The notes under the pieces are model-generated. The model did not search any database, was not told where the DNA came from, and saw only the letters and a program-made list of their open reading frames with translations. From contig NZ_JBIZWA010000001.1 of the NCBI RefSeq assembly GCF_044769865.1, positions 1,426,001 through 1,490,000 of the forward strand: a stretch of DNA of 64,000 nucleotides, read 5' to 3'. Below, in pieces: positions 44,522 through 52,332 of the stretch. This stretch comes from Homoserinimonas sp044769865 (lineage in GTDB: Bacteria; Actinomycetota; Actinomycetes; Actinomycetales; Microbacteriaceae). Each line of letters begins with the position of its first letter. Position 1 is the first letter of the stretch. The position numbers and the translations under genes were made by a program.

Positions 44522-45406
44522 TCAGAGCGCCGCGGGCTCTCCGATGAACTCGACCGGAGTGGGCTCCGCCACGATCCGGTTCTCGATGGCACCGATGCCG
44601 TCGATCTCGACGCGCACCAGGTCGCCGGCCGCGAGGTAGCGGTTCTCCATGACACCGACGCCACCCGGCGTGCCGGTCGCGATGAGGTCGCCCGGCTCGA
44701 GCGTCATGGCACCTGACAGGTGAGCGATCAGGCGCTCGACGGTGAAGATCAGGTTCTTCGTGTTCGATGACTGACGGGTCTCGCCATTGACAATCGTGCG
44801 GATCGGCAGGTTATGCGGGTCGAGCTCGTCGGGCGTGACGATCCACGGTCCAACCACACCGTGACCGTCGAACGACTTGCCGAGCACCCACTGGCCGCCC
44901 ATCATCTGGTAATCGCGCACGCTGTAGTCGTTGATGCACACGTAGCCAGCGATCACGAGCGGCGCGTTCGCCTCTGAGACGTGGCGCGCACGGCGACCGA
45001 TCACGACGCCGAGCTCGCATTCGAAGTCGAGGCGGTCTGACACCGCCGGCACCTGCACATCGGCGTAGGGTGCGGCGATCGTGTTGTTCCACTTCGAGAA
45101 CACGGTCGGGTCCTTCGGCAGCTCCTCGCCGATCTCCTTCACGTGCTCGAGGTAGTTGCGGCCGACCGCGATGAACTTCTGCGGGTTCTGCACGGGCGAC
45201 TCGAGTTCGCTGAGGTTGAGCGGGCGACGCCCCTTACCACTGGCGATCGCGCGGGCCACTGCCTCGGCCCCGGCCTCGCCGGAGATCAGGATGGCGACGG
45301 CGTCGTTCGGCAGTTCGGGCGCCGCAACGCTCAGGTCGACGACCTCGTCGTCCACGACCGCGGCGGCGACGATGCCGGCGTCGGTGCGCAGGGATGCAAG
45401 CTTCAT
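44522..45406 (-). CDS. Fumarylacetoacetate hydrolase family protein
   Basis: 294 residues: N-terminal beta domain and FAH core with RNYLEHVKEIGEELPKDPTVFSKW, the metal-binding acids in DFECELGVVIGRRARHV, and DGHGVVGPWIV and ATGTPGGVGVM. The family includes hydrolases, decarboxylases and isomerases acting on ring-cleavage products, so here it likely processes the product of the VOC dioxygenase. Ends 9 bp from the bidirectional terminator; its promoter gap contains the operator sites at 45434 and 45474. Confidence 0.9.
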   Translation of the reverse strand: MKLASLRTDAGIVAAAVVDDEVVDLSVAAPELPNDAVAILISGEAGAEAVARAIASGKGRRPLNLSELESPVQNPQKFIAVGRNYLEHVKEIGEELPKDPTVFSKWNNTIAAPYADVQVPAVSDRLDFECELGVVIGRRARHVSEANAPLVIAGYVCINDYSVRDYQMMGGQWVLGKSFDGHGVVGPWIVTPDELDPHNLPIRTIVNGETRQSSNTKNLIFTVERLIAHLSGAMTLEPGDLIATGTPGGVGVMENRYLAAGDLVRVEIDGIGAIENRIVAEPTPVEFIGEPAAL

Positions 45407-45433
45407 GGAGCTACTCCGTTTCCTAGTGTTGGA

Positions 45434-45492
45434 TTAATCCGACATTAGTCTACGGAACGTGAAAGATAAAAAACCAGACAATTAGCGTCTGG
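45434..45492. promoter_or_regulatory. GntR/FCD operator candidates upstream of the FAH gene
   Basis: A 13-bp site TTAATCCGACATT centred at 45440 and a perfect inverted repeat CCAGAC-7-GTCTGG at 45474-45492 lie between the FAH start and the GntR stop. Both halves of the second share the GACAATTAGC extension seen at 48782. Confidence 0.55.
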
Positions 45493-45497
45493 AAGCC

Positions 45498-46238
45498 TCA
45501 GCTGGTGGGAGCGCTGGTCGTCTCGTCGATCGTGAGCAGCGAGGTCATCGTTGCCTCTGCGGCATCGGCATCACCGGCGGCGATCGCCTCAACCAGCACG
45601 CTCGTGAGCGCTCGCGCCTTCTCGGCCTCTCCCGCGCGCAGCTCCTGCAGGTAGACGCCGATCGCGACCCGACTGACAGCCGATACGAAGGAGCCGAGGA
45701 GGCGGTTGCCGGTGGCCTCACCGATGAGGTTGTAGATCGAGGGGCCGATGTCGAACAGCTCGGGGTCTCCATCGCCGCGCTCGGGGTCATCGACCAGCTC
45801 GTTCTGGCGCGTGATCAGGGCGCGCATCTCCGCGGCCTGCTCGTCGGTGCGGTTCTCTGCCGCAAGGCGTGCCGCCGGGATCTCGAGTGTGCGACGCACT
45901 GCGGTGACCTCGTCGATCGTCAGGGCACCGATCTTGAGAATGGTCTCCAGCGAGCCCGTGATGACGTTGCGCAGCGACTCGTGGTCGATGTTCTGCACGA
46001 AGCTGCCGCCGCCCACGCCCGGGGTCTTCGTCACCAGGCCATCCGCGGCGAGGGATTGCAGCGCCTCCCTAACCGTGGAGCGCGCGACCTGGAACTCCTG
46101 GGCAAGTGTCGCCTCGCTCGGCAGGCGGTCGCCCCGCTTGAACACTCCCGTCACGATCGCGTCGCGAAGCTGCTTCTCGACTTGCTCGCGCGGACGACGG
46201 ACCGGGTCTGGTGTGAACATGGGGTCGATCATAGCCAT
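45498..46238 (-). CDS. GntR-family regulator, FadR/FCD subfamily
   Basis: 246 residues. N-terminal winged helix (IVTGVFKRGDRLPSEATLAQEFQVARSTVREALQSLAADGLV, seen as the usual block) and a C-terminal all-helical FCD ligand-binding domain (about 90-235). The start MAMIDPMF has SD AGGG 6 bp upstream. It is the only transcription factor gene in the 40-kb catabolic region; the repeated 13-bp motif fits the FCD consensus TNGTNNNACNA, so it is the probable local repressor, also of itself. Divergent from the dehydrogenase at 46338. Confidence 0.92.
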   Translation of the reverse strand: MAMIDPMFTPDPVRRPREQVEKQLRDAIVTGVFKRGDRLPSEATLAQEFQVARSTVREALQSLAADGLVTKTPGVGGGSFVQNIDHESLRNVITGSLETILKIGALTIDEVTAVRRTLEIPAARLAAENRTDEQAAEMRALITRQNELVDDPERGDGDPELFDIGPSIYNLIGEATGNRLLGSFVSAVSRVAIGVYLQELRAGEAEKARALTSVLVEAIAAGDADAAEATMTSLLTIDETTSAPTS

Positions 46239-46296
46239 CAGGGTCCCTGTTCGTCCGTTGAATAATGAGTTGACCGCCAAAAAGGCCGATCTGTCA

Positions 46297-46309
46297 ATTA
46301 TCGGACTAT
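46297..46309. promoter_or_regulatory. GntR/FCD operator candidate (regulator / dehydrogenase promoter)
   Basis: AATTATCGGACTA, centred at 46303, in the 99-bp divergent gap, 65 bp upstream of the GntR start and 35 bp upstream of the dehydrogenase. Confidence 0.5.
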
Positions 46310-46337
46310 TAGCAGGCACACCGCTACACTGACACGC

Positions 46338-47510
46338 ATGCGCGCGTTAATACTCGATGGCGAGTGGAAGCCCCGTCACGGGTACCGACTCACAGCGGAG
46401 GAGACAGAGGGGCGCTGGGCGCGTGAGGCCCGCCAGGTCTGGCGCGAGCCGAAATGGGAGCTGCGGGATGTCGCGGCGCCCGAGCCTCGAGGTGCGCAGG
46501 ATGTCCTGATCCGCGTACGGGCCGCCGGCATTGCGGTCTCCACCCTGCGGATGACGTCGACCGACGACGAGGGCTATGTGCTCCTCCCATACCGCATGGC
46601 ATTGCCGGTGATCCCCGGACACGAGTTTGCCGGTGAGGTGGTCGAGGTGGGCGCCGCAGTGACGGGATTCTCCATCGGAGACCCTGTCGCGGTGGAGTCG
46701 CTGCGCCCGTGCGGGCGTTGTGCCGCGTGCGTGGCGGGGCATCCGAACTCCTGCCAGGTCGGTGGCTTCGCCGGATTCACGCAGGATGGCGGCCTCGCCG
46801 AGTACGCCGTGGTGCCCGCCGCCCGCCTGCGCTCGCTCGTCGACCTGGCCGCGTCCGGCGGGTATGCCGATGTCCATCACCTGGGTGTGCTGTCCGAACC
46901 CGCCGCGATCGCCTACGTCGGAATGTTTCAGACCGACCGCCACCTGCGGCCGGGCATGCGCGTCGCCGTCTTCGGGGCGGGCCCCATCGGTCAGGCCGCC
47001 GTCGCGCTCGCGCGCTGCGCGGGAGCCGCGGTCGTCTGTGCCTTCGACCCGAGTCCCGTGCGGCGTGACCTGGCGGTGGCGCTCGGCGCGGATGTCGTGG
47101 CGCCAGGGGCAGCGGATGGTGAGCGGTCCGAGGAGGTGATCGCTGAGGCGACGCGCGGGCGGGGTGCGGATCTCATCGTCGACGCCACGGGCGATGCATC
47201 CGCTGTACTGCCCAGCATCCAGGCGTCGCTCGCTGTTGGCGGCCACACGCTGCAGCTCGGGGTCGGCGGCCCGGCTGCGCAGCTTTCGACCATGAGCACG
47301 ATGGTGCGCGGTGCCGTGCACTCCTTCAGCATGGGTCATCTCGGCGGCTTCGAGCCCGTCATCGAACTGCAGGCGCGCGGCAGGCTCGACCTGCGCCCCA
47401 TGATCAGACGCACGTGGGCTCTGGATGACGCGCTCGACGCGCTCGCCGACCCAGAGACGCGACAGGGCGGCAAGAGCCTCATCGTCATGCCCGACCGCAG
47501 GGCAGAGTAA
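46338..47510 (+). CDS. Zinc-type dehydrogenase paralogue lacking the catalytic-zinc cysteine
   Basis: 390 residues, clearly related to the dehydrogenase at 20939 (shared VLLPYRMALPVIPGHEFAGEVVEVGAAV core). The structural-zinc cysteines (CGRCAACVAGHPNSC) and GHE are retained, but the catalytic segment VCGSDAH is replaced by IAVSTLR, so Cys69 of copy 1 is Ala66 here and the proton-relay His is also gone. The Rossmann motif FGAGPIGQAA is intact. It may have changed reaction chemistry or lost activity. First gene rightwards from the GntR divergent promoter. Confidence 0.88.
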   Translation: MRALILDGEWKPRHGYRLTAEETEGRWAREARQVWREPKWELRDVAAPEPRGAQDVLIRVRAAGIAVSTLRMTSTDDEGYVLLPYRMALPVIPGHEFAGEVVEVGAAVTGFSIGDPVAVESLRPCGRCAACVAGHPNSCQVGGFAGFTQDGGLAEYAVVPAARLRSLVDLAASGGYADVHHLGVLSEPAAIAYVGMFQTDRHLRPGMRVAVFGAGPIGQAAVALARCAGAAVVCAFDPSPVRRDLAVALGADVVAPGAADGERSEEVIAEATRGRGADLIVDATGDASAVLPSIQASLAVGGHTLQLGVGGPAAQLSTMSTMVRGAVHSFSMGHLGGFEPVIELQARGRLDLRPMIRRTWALDDALDALADPETRQGGKSLIVMPDRRAE

Positions 47511-47516
47511 GCGTTT

Positions 47517-48734
47517 CTACGCGAACATCGGGCGCGTCCAGACATCGGTCGCGTTCCAGGTGTCCCCGTCGACAGCGCGCAGTTCGGATTCGATGGCGGC
47601 GGCGGCCGCGCGCAGCCCGTCGATCCACTTCGTCACCTGAGCGCCCGTGACGCCCTGTGGCAGCTGTGACAAGCGCAGCAGCATGACGATCTCCCCGTCG
47701 GGGTTGAGCACCGGCACCATGACGCCGCCCATGTTGTAACTACGATCTGGCGCGAAGCCCGTGGTGTCGAAGAAGTGCATGAGCCGAGCCATCTGCTCGA
47801 GCAGCGTGCGCTCGCGCGCGGGCGTGAGATCGCCTGCCGTGTACTGCGCCATCAGCGTGATCAACTGCTCGCGGTCGTGGCTATCCTCCGCCCCGATCTG
47901 GGACGCCGCGTAGCCCTGCTCGCGGAGCGTCTGCAGGCGGCGGCGGTAGCTCTCGATCACCTCGGGGTCCTTCGACGACGTGGTGAGCCAGCGCTCGATG
48001 GCCGGCTCGGGCGCCCAGGCGACGTACGCCTCTCCGAGCGGTGGCTTCATCGGCAGCCGCTCACCGAGGCGCTCGGTCATCTGCGCCGAGCCACCGTAGG
48101 CGGTCGCCGCGGTCGTCAGTTCCTGCTCGTTGACCGCGACGAGCACTGCGGCCTCGCACTGCTGCTCGCGTGCAAGCTTCTCGATCTGCGGCCGTGCGAT
48201 CGCGGCGAGGTGGATGCCCGCAATGAGATCCTTGTCGCCGCTCGCGGTCATCCCGTGCGGCGAGAAGCCGCCGTAGCCGCCCTGGAAGAACAGCAGCGGG
48301 GTGACCTGGCGGTTCGCTTGGAGCGCGTCCACGGCGCACAGTTGGATGAAGTGATCGCCGGCGTCGTCGAGGCGCTCAGGGCGGCAGTGGATGTACGCAA
48401 CCGCGCCCTCGAGTTGTGGTGCGCCGGTCGGTGAGGGCGTCCAAGCGACGTGGTCGAACTTATCCGGCCCGCCCGCCGCCATCAGGCGGCAGAGGTCGAC
48501 CTGGTCGTGAGCGAGCACGTTGATGCAGAACGAGGATGCGCGACGCAGCTGCGAAAATGTGCTGGATGTCGATGTCGGCAGGAAGGCGACCAGCGGCGGG
48601 TCGAGCGACACCGACGTGAAGGTGCCGACCACCATTCCGAGGGGGGAGCCATCAACAATCCCGGTGACGACCGTGACGCCGGTGGGATAGTTCCCCATGA
48701 CCTCGCGGAACTTGAGAGGGTCGATCGTTGACAT
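47517..48734 (-). CDS. Flavin reductase with C-terminal IclR-type effector domain
   Basis: 405 residues. The N-terminal part (about 1-165) is a flavin reductase like HpaC/C1 (FREVMGNYPTGVTVVTG, VGTFTSVSLDPPLVAFLP). The rest (about 170-400) resembles an IclR effector-binding domain (IAAIARPQIEKLAREQ, LPMKPPLGEAYVAWAPEPAIERWL). A comparable C-terminal domain makes the reductase of p-hydroxyphenylacetate hydroxylase effector-stimulated, so reduction of flavin may be gated by substrate. It likely supplies FMNH2 or FADH2 to the oxygenases at 43204 and 55490. Convergent with the paralogous dehydrogenase; divergent from SBP copy 2. Confidence 0.85.
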   Translation of the reverse strand: MSTIDPLKFREVMGNYPTGVTVVTGIVDGSPLGMVVGTFTSVSLDPPLVAFLPTSTSSTFSQLRRASSFCINVLAHDQVDLCRLMAAGGPDKFDHVAWTPSPTGAPQLEGAVAYIHCRPERLDDAGDHFIQLCAVDALQANRQVTPLLFFQGGYGGFSPHGMTASGDKDLIAGIHLAAIARPQIEKLAREQQCEAAVLVAVNEQELTTAATAYGGSAQMTERLGERLPMKPPLGEAYVAWAPEPAIERWLTTSSKDPEVIESYRRRLQTLREQGYAASQIGAEDSHDREQLITLMAQYTAGDLTPARERTLLEQMARLMHFFDTTGFAPDRSYNMGGVMVPVLNPDGEIVMLLRLSQLPQGVTGAQVTKWIDGLRAAAAAIESELRAVDGDTWNATDVWTRPMFA

Positions 48735-48775
48735 GCCGAACTCCTTCGTTCGTGACCGAGTAAACAGAACGCCAT

Positions 48776-48788
48776 ACTGTCAGACAAT
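48776..48788. promoter_or_regulatory. GntR/FCD operator candidate (flavin reductase promoter)
   Basis: ACTGTCAGACAAT, centred at 48782, 42 bp upstream of the flavin reductase start. Confidence 0.6.
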
Positions 48789-48880
48789 TAGCGGAGAATG
48801 CAATGGCCGTGCCGCGAAGTGGGGTCTCATTCGCGTAACCCCAAGAACTATAGGCTTGACGGGGCGAAGAGCCGCCGCCT

Positions 48881-48930
48881 ACTGTCTCAATTACTCAGAC
48901 AATGCTGTCTGAAGCAAACATTCAGACAAT
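48881..48930. promoter_or_regulatory. Operator array before SBP copy 2
   Basis: Four units centred at 48887, 48897, 48910 and 48924 (GTCTCAA, CTCAGAC, GTCTGAA, TTCAGAC). The last three mirror the three-unit array before SBP copy 1, with spacings of 13 and 14 bp. Confidence 0.55.
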
Positions 48931-48960
48931 AGCGCCCATGCAGGGCCAGAGGGGTACGCA

Positions 48961-50547
48961 ATGATGCGCACGAGGAGAATCCGGCGGTCACTTACCGTCG
49001 CAGCCGCCGCCACCCTGATTCTCGGGCTCGCCGCCTGCAGCGGCGGCGACCCAAATTCGAGCGCACCCAATGGGGCCGGCGAGTCGGATGGCGTGCTCAC
49101 CATCGCGCTTTACGGCGACGCGCTCGACCTCGACACTGCCAACTGCGTTCCAGCGGTCTTCTGCAACGTCGCATACGACACACTCGTGCGGCTTTCACCC
49201 GAGGATGGCTCGATCGAGCCCGGCCTCGCGGAATCGTGGGAATGGGTCGATGAGACCCACACGGCGCTGCGGCTGACATTGCGCGACGACGCGAAATTCA
49301 ACGATGGCTCGCCGCTCACAGGCGACGCAGCTGCTGCCTCATTCATGTCGTACCTCACGGCGCCCGGGCCGTTCGCTGCGCTCAGTTACCCGATCGCAGC
49401 CGCGGAGTCTGCAGGCGACAATCAGGTCGACATCATCTTTGCCGAGCCGGTCACCGAACGGTACGCGCTCTACTCGCTCACCGGTCAGAGCGGCATCGGA
49501 TACATCGTCAGCCCGGCGGCGGCTGCAGACCGCAAGCTCATGGTCGACAAGACGGACGGCATCGGACCATACAAGCTCGACCCAGCGCAGACCCAGAAGG
49601 GCGTGCGCTACGTCTACGTGCCGAACCCGGAGTACTACAGCCAGGAGGCCATCGCCTACGAGCGGGTCGTGCTGCAGCCCATGCTCGACCCGGCGGCACG
49701 ATTGAACGCCGTACGCGCCGGGCAGATCGACTGGGCGTCGAACATCGCGCCAGCCGACCAGGTGACGGCGGAAGATGCCGGTCTCACGATTTCGAAGGGT
49801 GTCCACGGCGCGTTCGCTGCGCTCGCCCTTCAGGCGCGCGACTCCGGTCCGCTCGCGGATGTGCGCGTGCGGCAGGCGCTCGCGTACGCAACACCGCGCG
49901 AGGAGATCACCACGGCGTTCTACGGTCCGCATGCAACGGCGACCAGCTCCATGGTGCCGCAGGGTGCCGAGGGATATGCGGAAGGCGACGTGGATGCGTA
50001 CGCGACCGACATCAAGAAGGCGAAGGCGCTGCTTGCTGACGCCGGATATGCCGATGGGCTCAGCATCACCGTCTTCGACCCCGCGTTCTTCGACCCCGGA
50101 AACGTCGTTGGCCAGGCGCTCGCGAATGCCTACGCGGAGATCGGCGTCACCGTCGAACTCGTGCCTTTCGAAGGCAATCCGGGCGAGGTGGCAATGCAGC
50201 AGGGCCAGTATGACGCCATGGTCATCACCAATGGTGGCAACGGTATCTCTGCGGCCATCTACACGATGTTCCGCCCTGGCGGTGGCCTCGTGAACCCGAA
50301 GCAGCTCCCGCTGGACGATGAGTTGAGTTCGCTCATGAAAGCTGCCGCCGCGGCGGATTCGGCCGAGCAGGAAGAGCTGGCAGTGCGGGTCACCGAGCGA
50401 CTCAACGAGCTGGTGTACGCGGTGCCGATCGCGCAGATCCCAACCGTGCAGGCGATCGTTCCCGGCGTGGAGAACGTTCCCGCCGAGTTCTGGTCGATTA
50501 CGTCAAACCCGTTCAGCCCGGTCCCCGACCAGGCGTGGCGGGGATGA
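48961..50547 (+). CDS. Peptide/opine/nickel-type ABC transporter substrate-binding lipoprotein (copy 2)
   Basis: 528-residue SBP_bac_5-type protein, strongly similar along its full length to the SBP at 27458 (shared FNDGSPLTG-like, YVYVPNP, ASNIAPAD and TSSMVPQGAEGY regions). Lipobox LAAC at about residue 23. SD GAGGGG 6 bp upstream. Upstream operator arrays are also duplicated. Having two receptors for one permease set suggests two related ligands. Followed by a degenerate SDR and then the permease genes. Confidence 0.92.
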   Translation: MMRTRRIRRSLTVAAAATLILGLAACSGGDPNSSAPNGAGESDGVLTIALYGDALDLDTANCVPAVFCNVAYDTLVRLSPEDGSIEPGLAESWEWVDETHTALRLTLRDDAKFNDGSPLTGDAAAASFMSYLTAPGPFAALSYPIAAAESAGDNQVDIIFAEPVTERYALYSLTGQSGIGYIVSPAAAADRKLMVDKTDGIGPYKLDPAQTQKGVRYVYVPNPEYYSQEAIAYERVVLQPMLDPAARLNAVRAGQIDWASNIAPADQVTAEDAGLTISKGVHGAFAALALQARDSGPLADVRVRQALAYATPREEITTAFYGPHATATSSMVPQGAEGYAEGDVDAYATDIKKAKALLADAGYADGLSITVFDPAFFDPGNVVGQALANAYAEIGVTVELVPFEGNPGEVAMQQGQYDAMVITNGGNGISAAIYTMFRPGGGLVNPKQLPLDDELSSLMKAAAAADSAEQEELAVRVTERLNELVYAVPIAQIPTVQAIVPGVENVPAEFWSITSNPFSPVPDQAWRG

Positions 50548-50627
50548 GCGTCTGACCGAGACGTGACGTCGGCGGGTGCATCCGATTGAAGCGCCGCCGA
50601 CGTCACGGGTGGTGGGGAGAGGTTCGA

Positions 50628-51251
50628 ATGGATTTGAGTGCGCAGGTCGTGCTAATCGCCGGTGCGGCGACGCCCGTAGGACGATCGGTCGCGGAGTCGC
50701 TTGCCGACGAGGGCGCACAGCTAGTGCTCACGGATGTCGTCGATGTCCACCTCGCCGAGGTGGTCGACAGCATCGCCCTCCGCACGGGCAGGCGCCCCGA
50801 GCAGTGTCTACTCCGCGTGACGGATCCTGAAGCGTGGTGCATCGCCATCGATGATGCTGAGACCCGGTTCGGACGCCTCGACATCATCGTGAATGCGGCT
50901 GAGTGGGACCCGGGGGTGTCGTGGCGGGAGGCTGCTCCGGAGCACTGGTCGCGTGCGGTTGACATCAATCTCATGGGAGTTGTCAACGGGTTCGCCGCCG
51001 CGCTGCCCGCGCTTCGCAGGTCCGAGGGAAGCCTCGTTATTGTGGCGCGGGACGCCGCGCTCACAGGGGTGATGGGCGCGTCGGCGAGGTCCGCCGCGCT
51101 GGCCTTCGCCCGTTCCGTCCGCCGCGACGTTGCGCCCGAGGTGACCATCGTGACGACGGTCGTTCGGGGCGATTCTGCTCGCCTCGCGGGGAGCGGCATC
51201 GTCGCTGGTCTGCGCGCTAGCGATGAGGAGATCACGGTCGGCATCGCATAA
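50628..51251 (+). CDS. Degenerate SDR-family protein without catalytic Tyr/Lys
   Basis: 207 residues with a Rossmann-like N-terminus (VVLIAGAATPVGRSVAESLAD) and the VNAAEWDPG segment in place of NNAG. The position of the catalytic YxxxK is occupied by ASARS (residues 151-155), so both Tyr and Lys are missing. The C-terminal substrate loop is also short. Either a non-catalytic or altered SDR or one in decay. SD GGGGAGAGG precedes the ATG. Between SBP copy 2 and the permease operon. Confidence 0.72.
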   Translation: MDLSAQVVLIAGAATPVGRSVAESLADEGAQLVLTDVVDVHLAEVVDSIALRTGRRPEQCLLRVTDPEAWCIAIDDAETRFGRLDIIVNAAEWDPGVSWREAAPEHWSRAVDINLMGVVNGFAAALPALRRSEGSLVIVARDAALTGVMGASARSAALAFARSVRRDVAPEVTIVTTVVRGDSARLAGSGIVAGLRASDEEITVGIA

Positions 51252-51257
51252 TGTAAT

Positions 51258-51270
51258 CTGTCCTACAGTT
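51258..51270. promoter_or_regulatory. Weak GntR/FCD-like site before the permease operon
   Basis: TCTGTCCTACAGT, centred at 51264, resembles the motif but has TAC for GAC. Low confidence. Confidence 0.3.
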
Positions 51271-51331
51271 GAACCGGGACGAAAAGGTCCCACAGACTAC
51301 GGCACCGACATCGAAGTCGGGGAGTGGAGCA

Positions 51332-51397
51332 ATGGTGCTCGAAGTTGAGTCGCAGCGTCGACGACCGCGCGGTCGGGCGGGGGCGGCGCCGTGCTGA
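51332..51397 (+). CDS. Possible 21-residue leader peptide overlapping the permease start
   Basis: Short ORF MVLEVESQRRRPRGR..., with SD GGGGAGTGGAG just upstream, whose stop codon TGA (51395-51397) overlaps the permease GTG start (51391) by 7 bp. It is rich in Arg and Gly. Could couple translation of the permease; could also be chance. Confidence 0.35.
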   Translation: MVLEVESQRRRPRGRAGAAPC

Positions 51398-52332
51398 AGA
51401 TCATCGGCTATCGGCTGGGTCTCGCGGTCGTGCTCTTGTTCGTCGTTTCCGTCCTTACATTCGGGTTGACCGCGATCGCGCCGGGGGACCCCGTCGCCAC
51501 GATCCTCGGCAGTGGCGCGACCCCCGAGGCGGTGGCTGCCATGCGCGCCAGCCTGGGGCTCGATGACCCGATCGCGACGCAGTACTGGCGATGGCTGCAG
51601 GGCGCCATCGTCGGCGACTTCGGCGAGTCGATGGTCACCGCGCAGCCCGTTGCGGATGCGATCGGCGACCGCCTGCCCACCACCCTCTCCCTCGTGCTGC
51701 TGGCGACCGCCGTCGCCGCGGTGGCCGGTATCACACTCGGCATGACGAGCGCGATTCGTGGCGGCATCCTCGGGCGCGTCACCGACGTGCTCGCCGTCGC
51801 CGGCTACGTCATCCCCAACTTCTGGCTCGGTCTGATCCTCGTGCTCGTCTTCGCGGTCCAGCTCGGCGTGCTCCCCGCGACCGGCTACGTGGGACTCACG
51901 CAGGATCCGGCCGGATGGCTACGATCCCTCATCCTGCCCGTCATCGCGGTGTCGCTCATGGGAGTCACCGCGATCGCCAAGCAGACCCGCGATGCCATGC
52001 GTCAGGTCATGGGGGCGGAGTTCGTCACGGTGCTGCGCGCCGACGGCTTCTCTGAGCGGCGGATCATCTTCTCCCACGCCCTGCGCAATGCGGCGATCCC
52101 GATTGTGACGGGCACGGGTGTCCTCTTCATCGGCATGTTCGGTGCCACCGTGCTCGTCGAGTCTGTCTTCGTCCTCCCGGGGATCGGGACCCTCGCCGTC
52201 TCTGCGGCTCGAAGCGGTGACATCACGACGCTCCAGGGCGTCGCCGTCGTCTTCTGCATCGTGGTGATCGTGGCGAACGTTCTTGTCGATCTGATCTATG
52301 GCTGGCTCAACCCGAAGGTGCGTGCGCATTGA
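51391..52332 (+). CDS. ABC transporter permease (DppB/OppB type)
   Basis: 313 residues with six membrane helices and the EAA-like loop (MRQVMGAEFVTVLRADGFSERRIIFSHALRNAAIPIVT; shown in part). The N-terminus IIGYRLGLAVVLLFVVSVLTFGLTAIAPGDP is typical of DppB. Starts with GTG. With the fused permease-ATPase and the second ATPase it forms a complete peptide-type importer. The 4-bp overlap (TTGA) with the next gene suggests coupling. Confidence 0.93.
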   Translation: MLKIIGYRLGLAVVLLFVVSVLTFGLTAIAPGDPVATILGSGATPEAVAAMRASLGLDDPIATQYWRWLQGAIVGDFGESMVTAQPVADAIGDRLPTTLSLVLLATAVAAVAGITLGMTSAIRGGILGRVTDVLAVAGYVIPNFWLGLILVLVFAVQLGVLPATGYVGLTQDPAGWLRSLILPVIAVSLMGVTAIAKQTRDAMRQVMGAEFVTVLRADGFSERRIIFSHALRNAAIPIVTGTGVLFIGMFGATVLVESVFVLPGIGTLAVSAARSGDITTLQGVAVVFCIVVIVANVLVDLIYGWLNPKVRAH

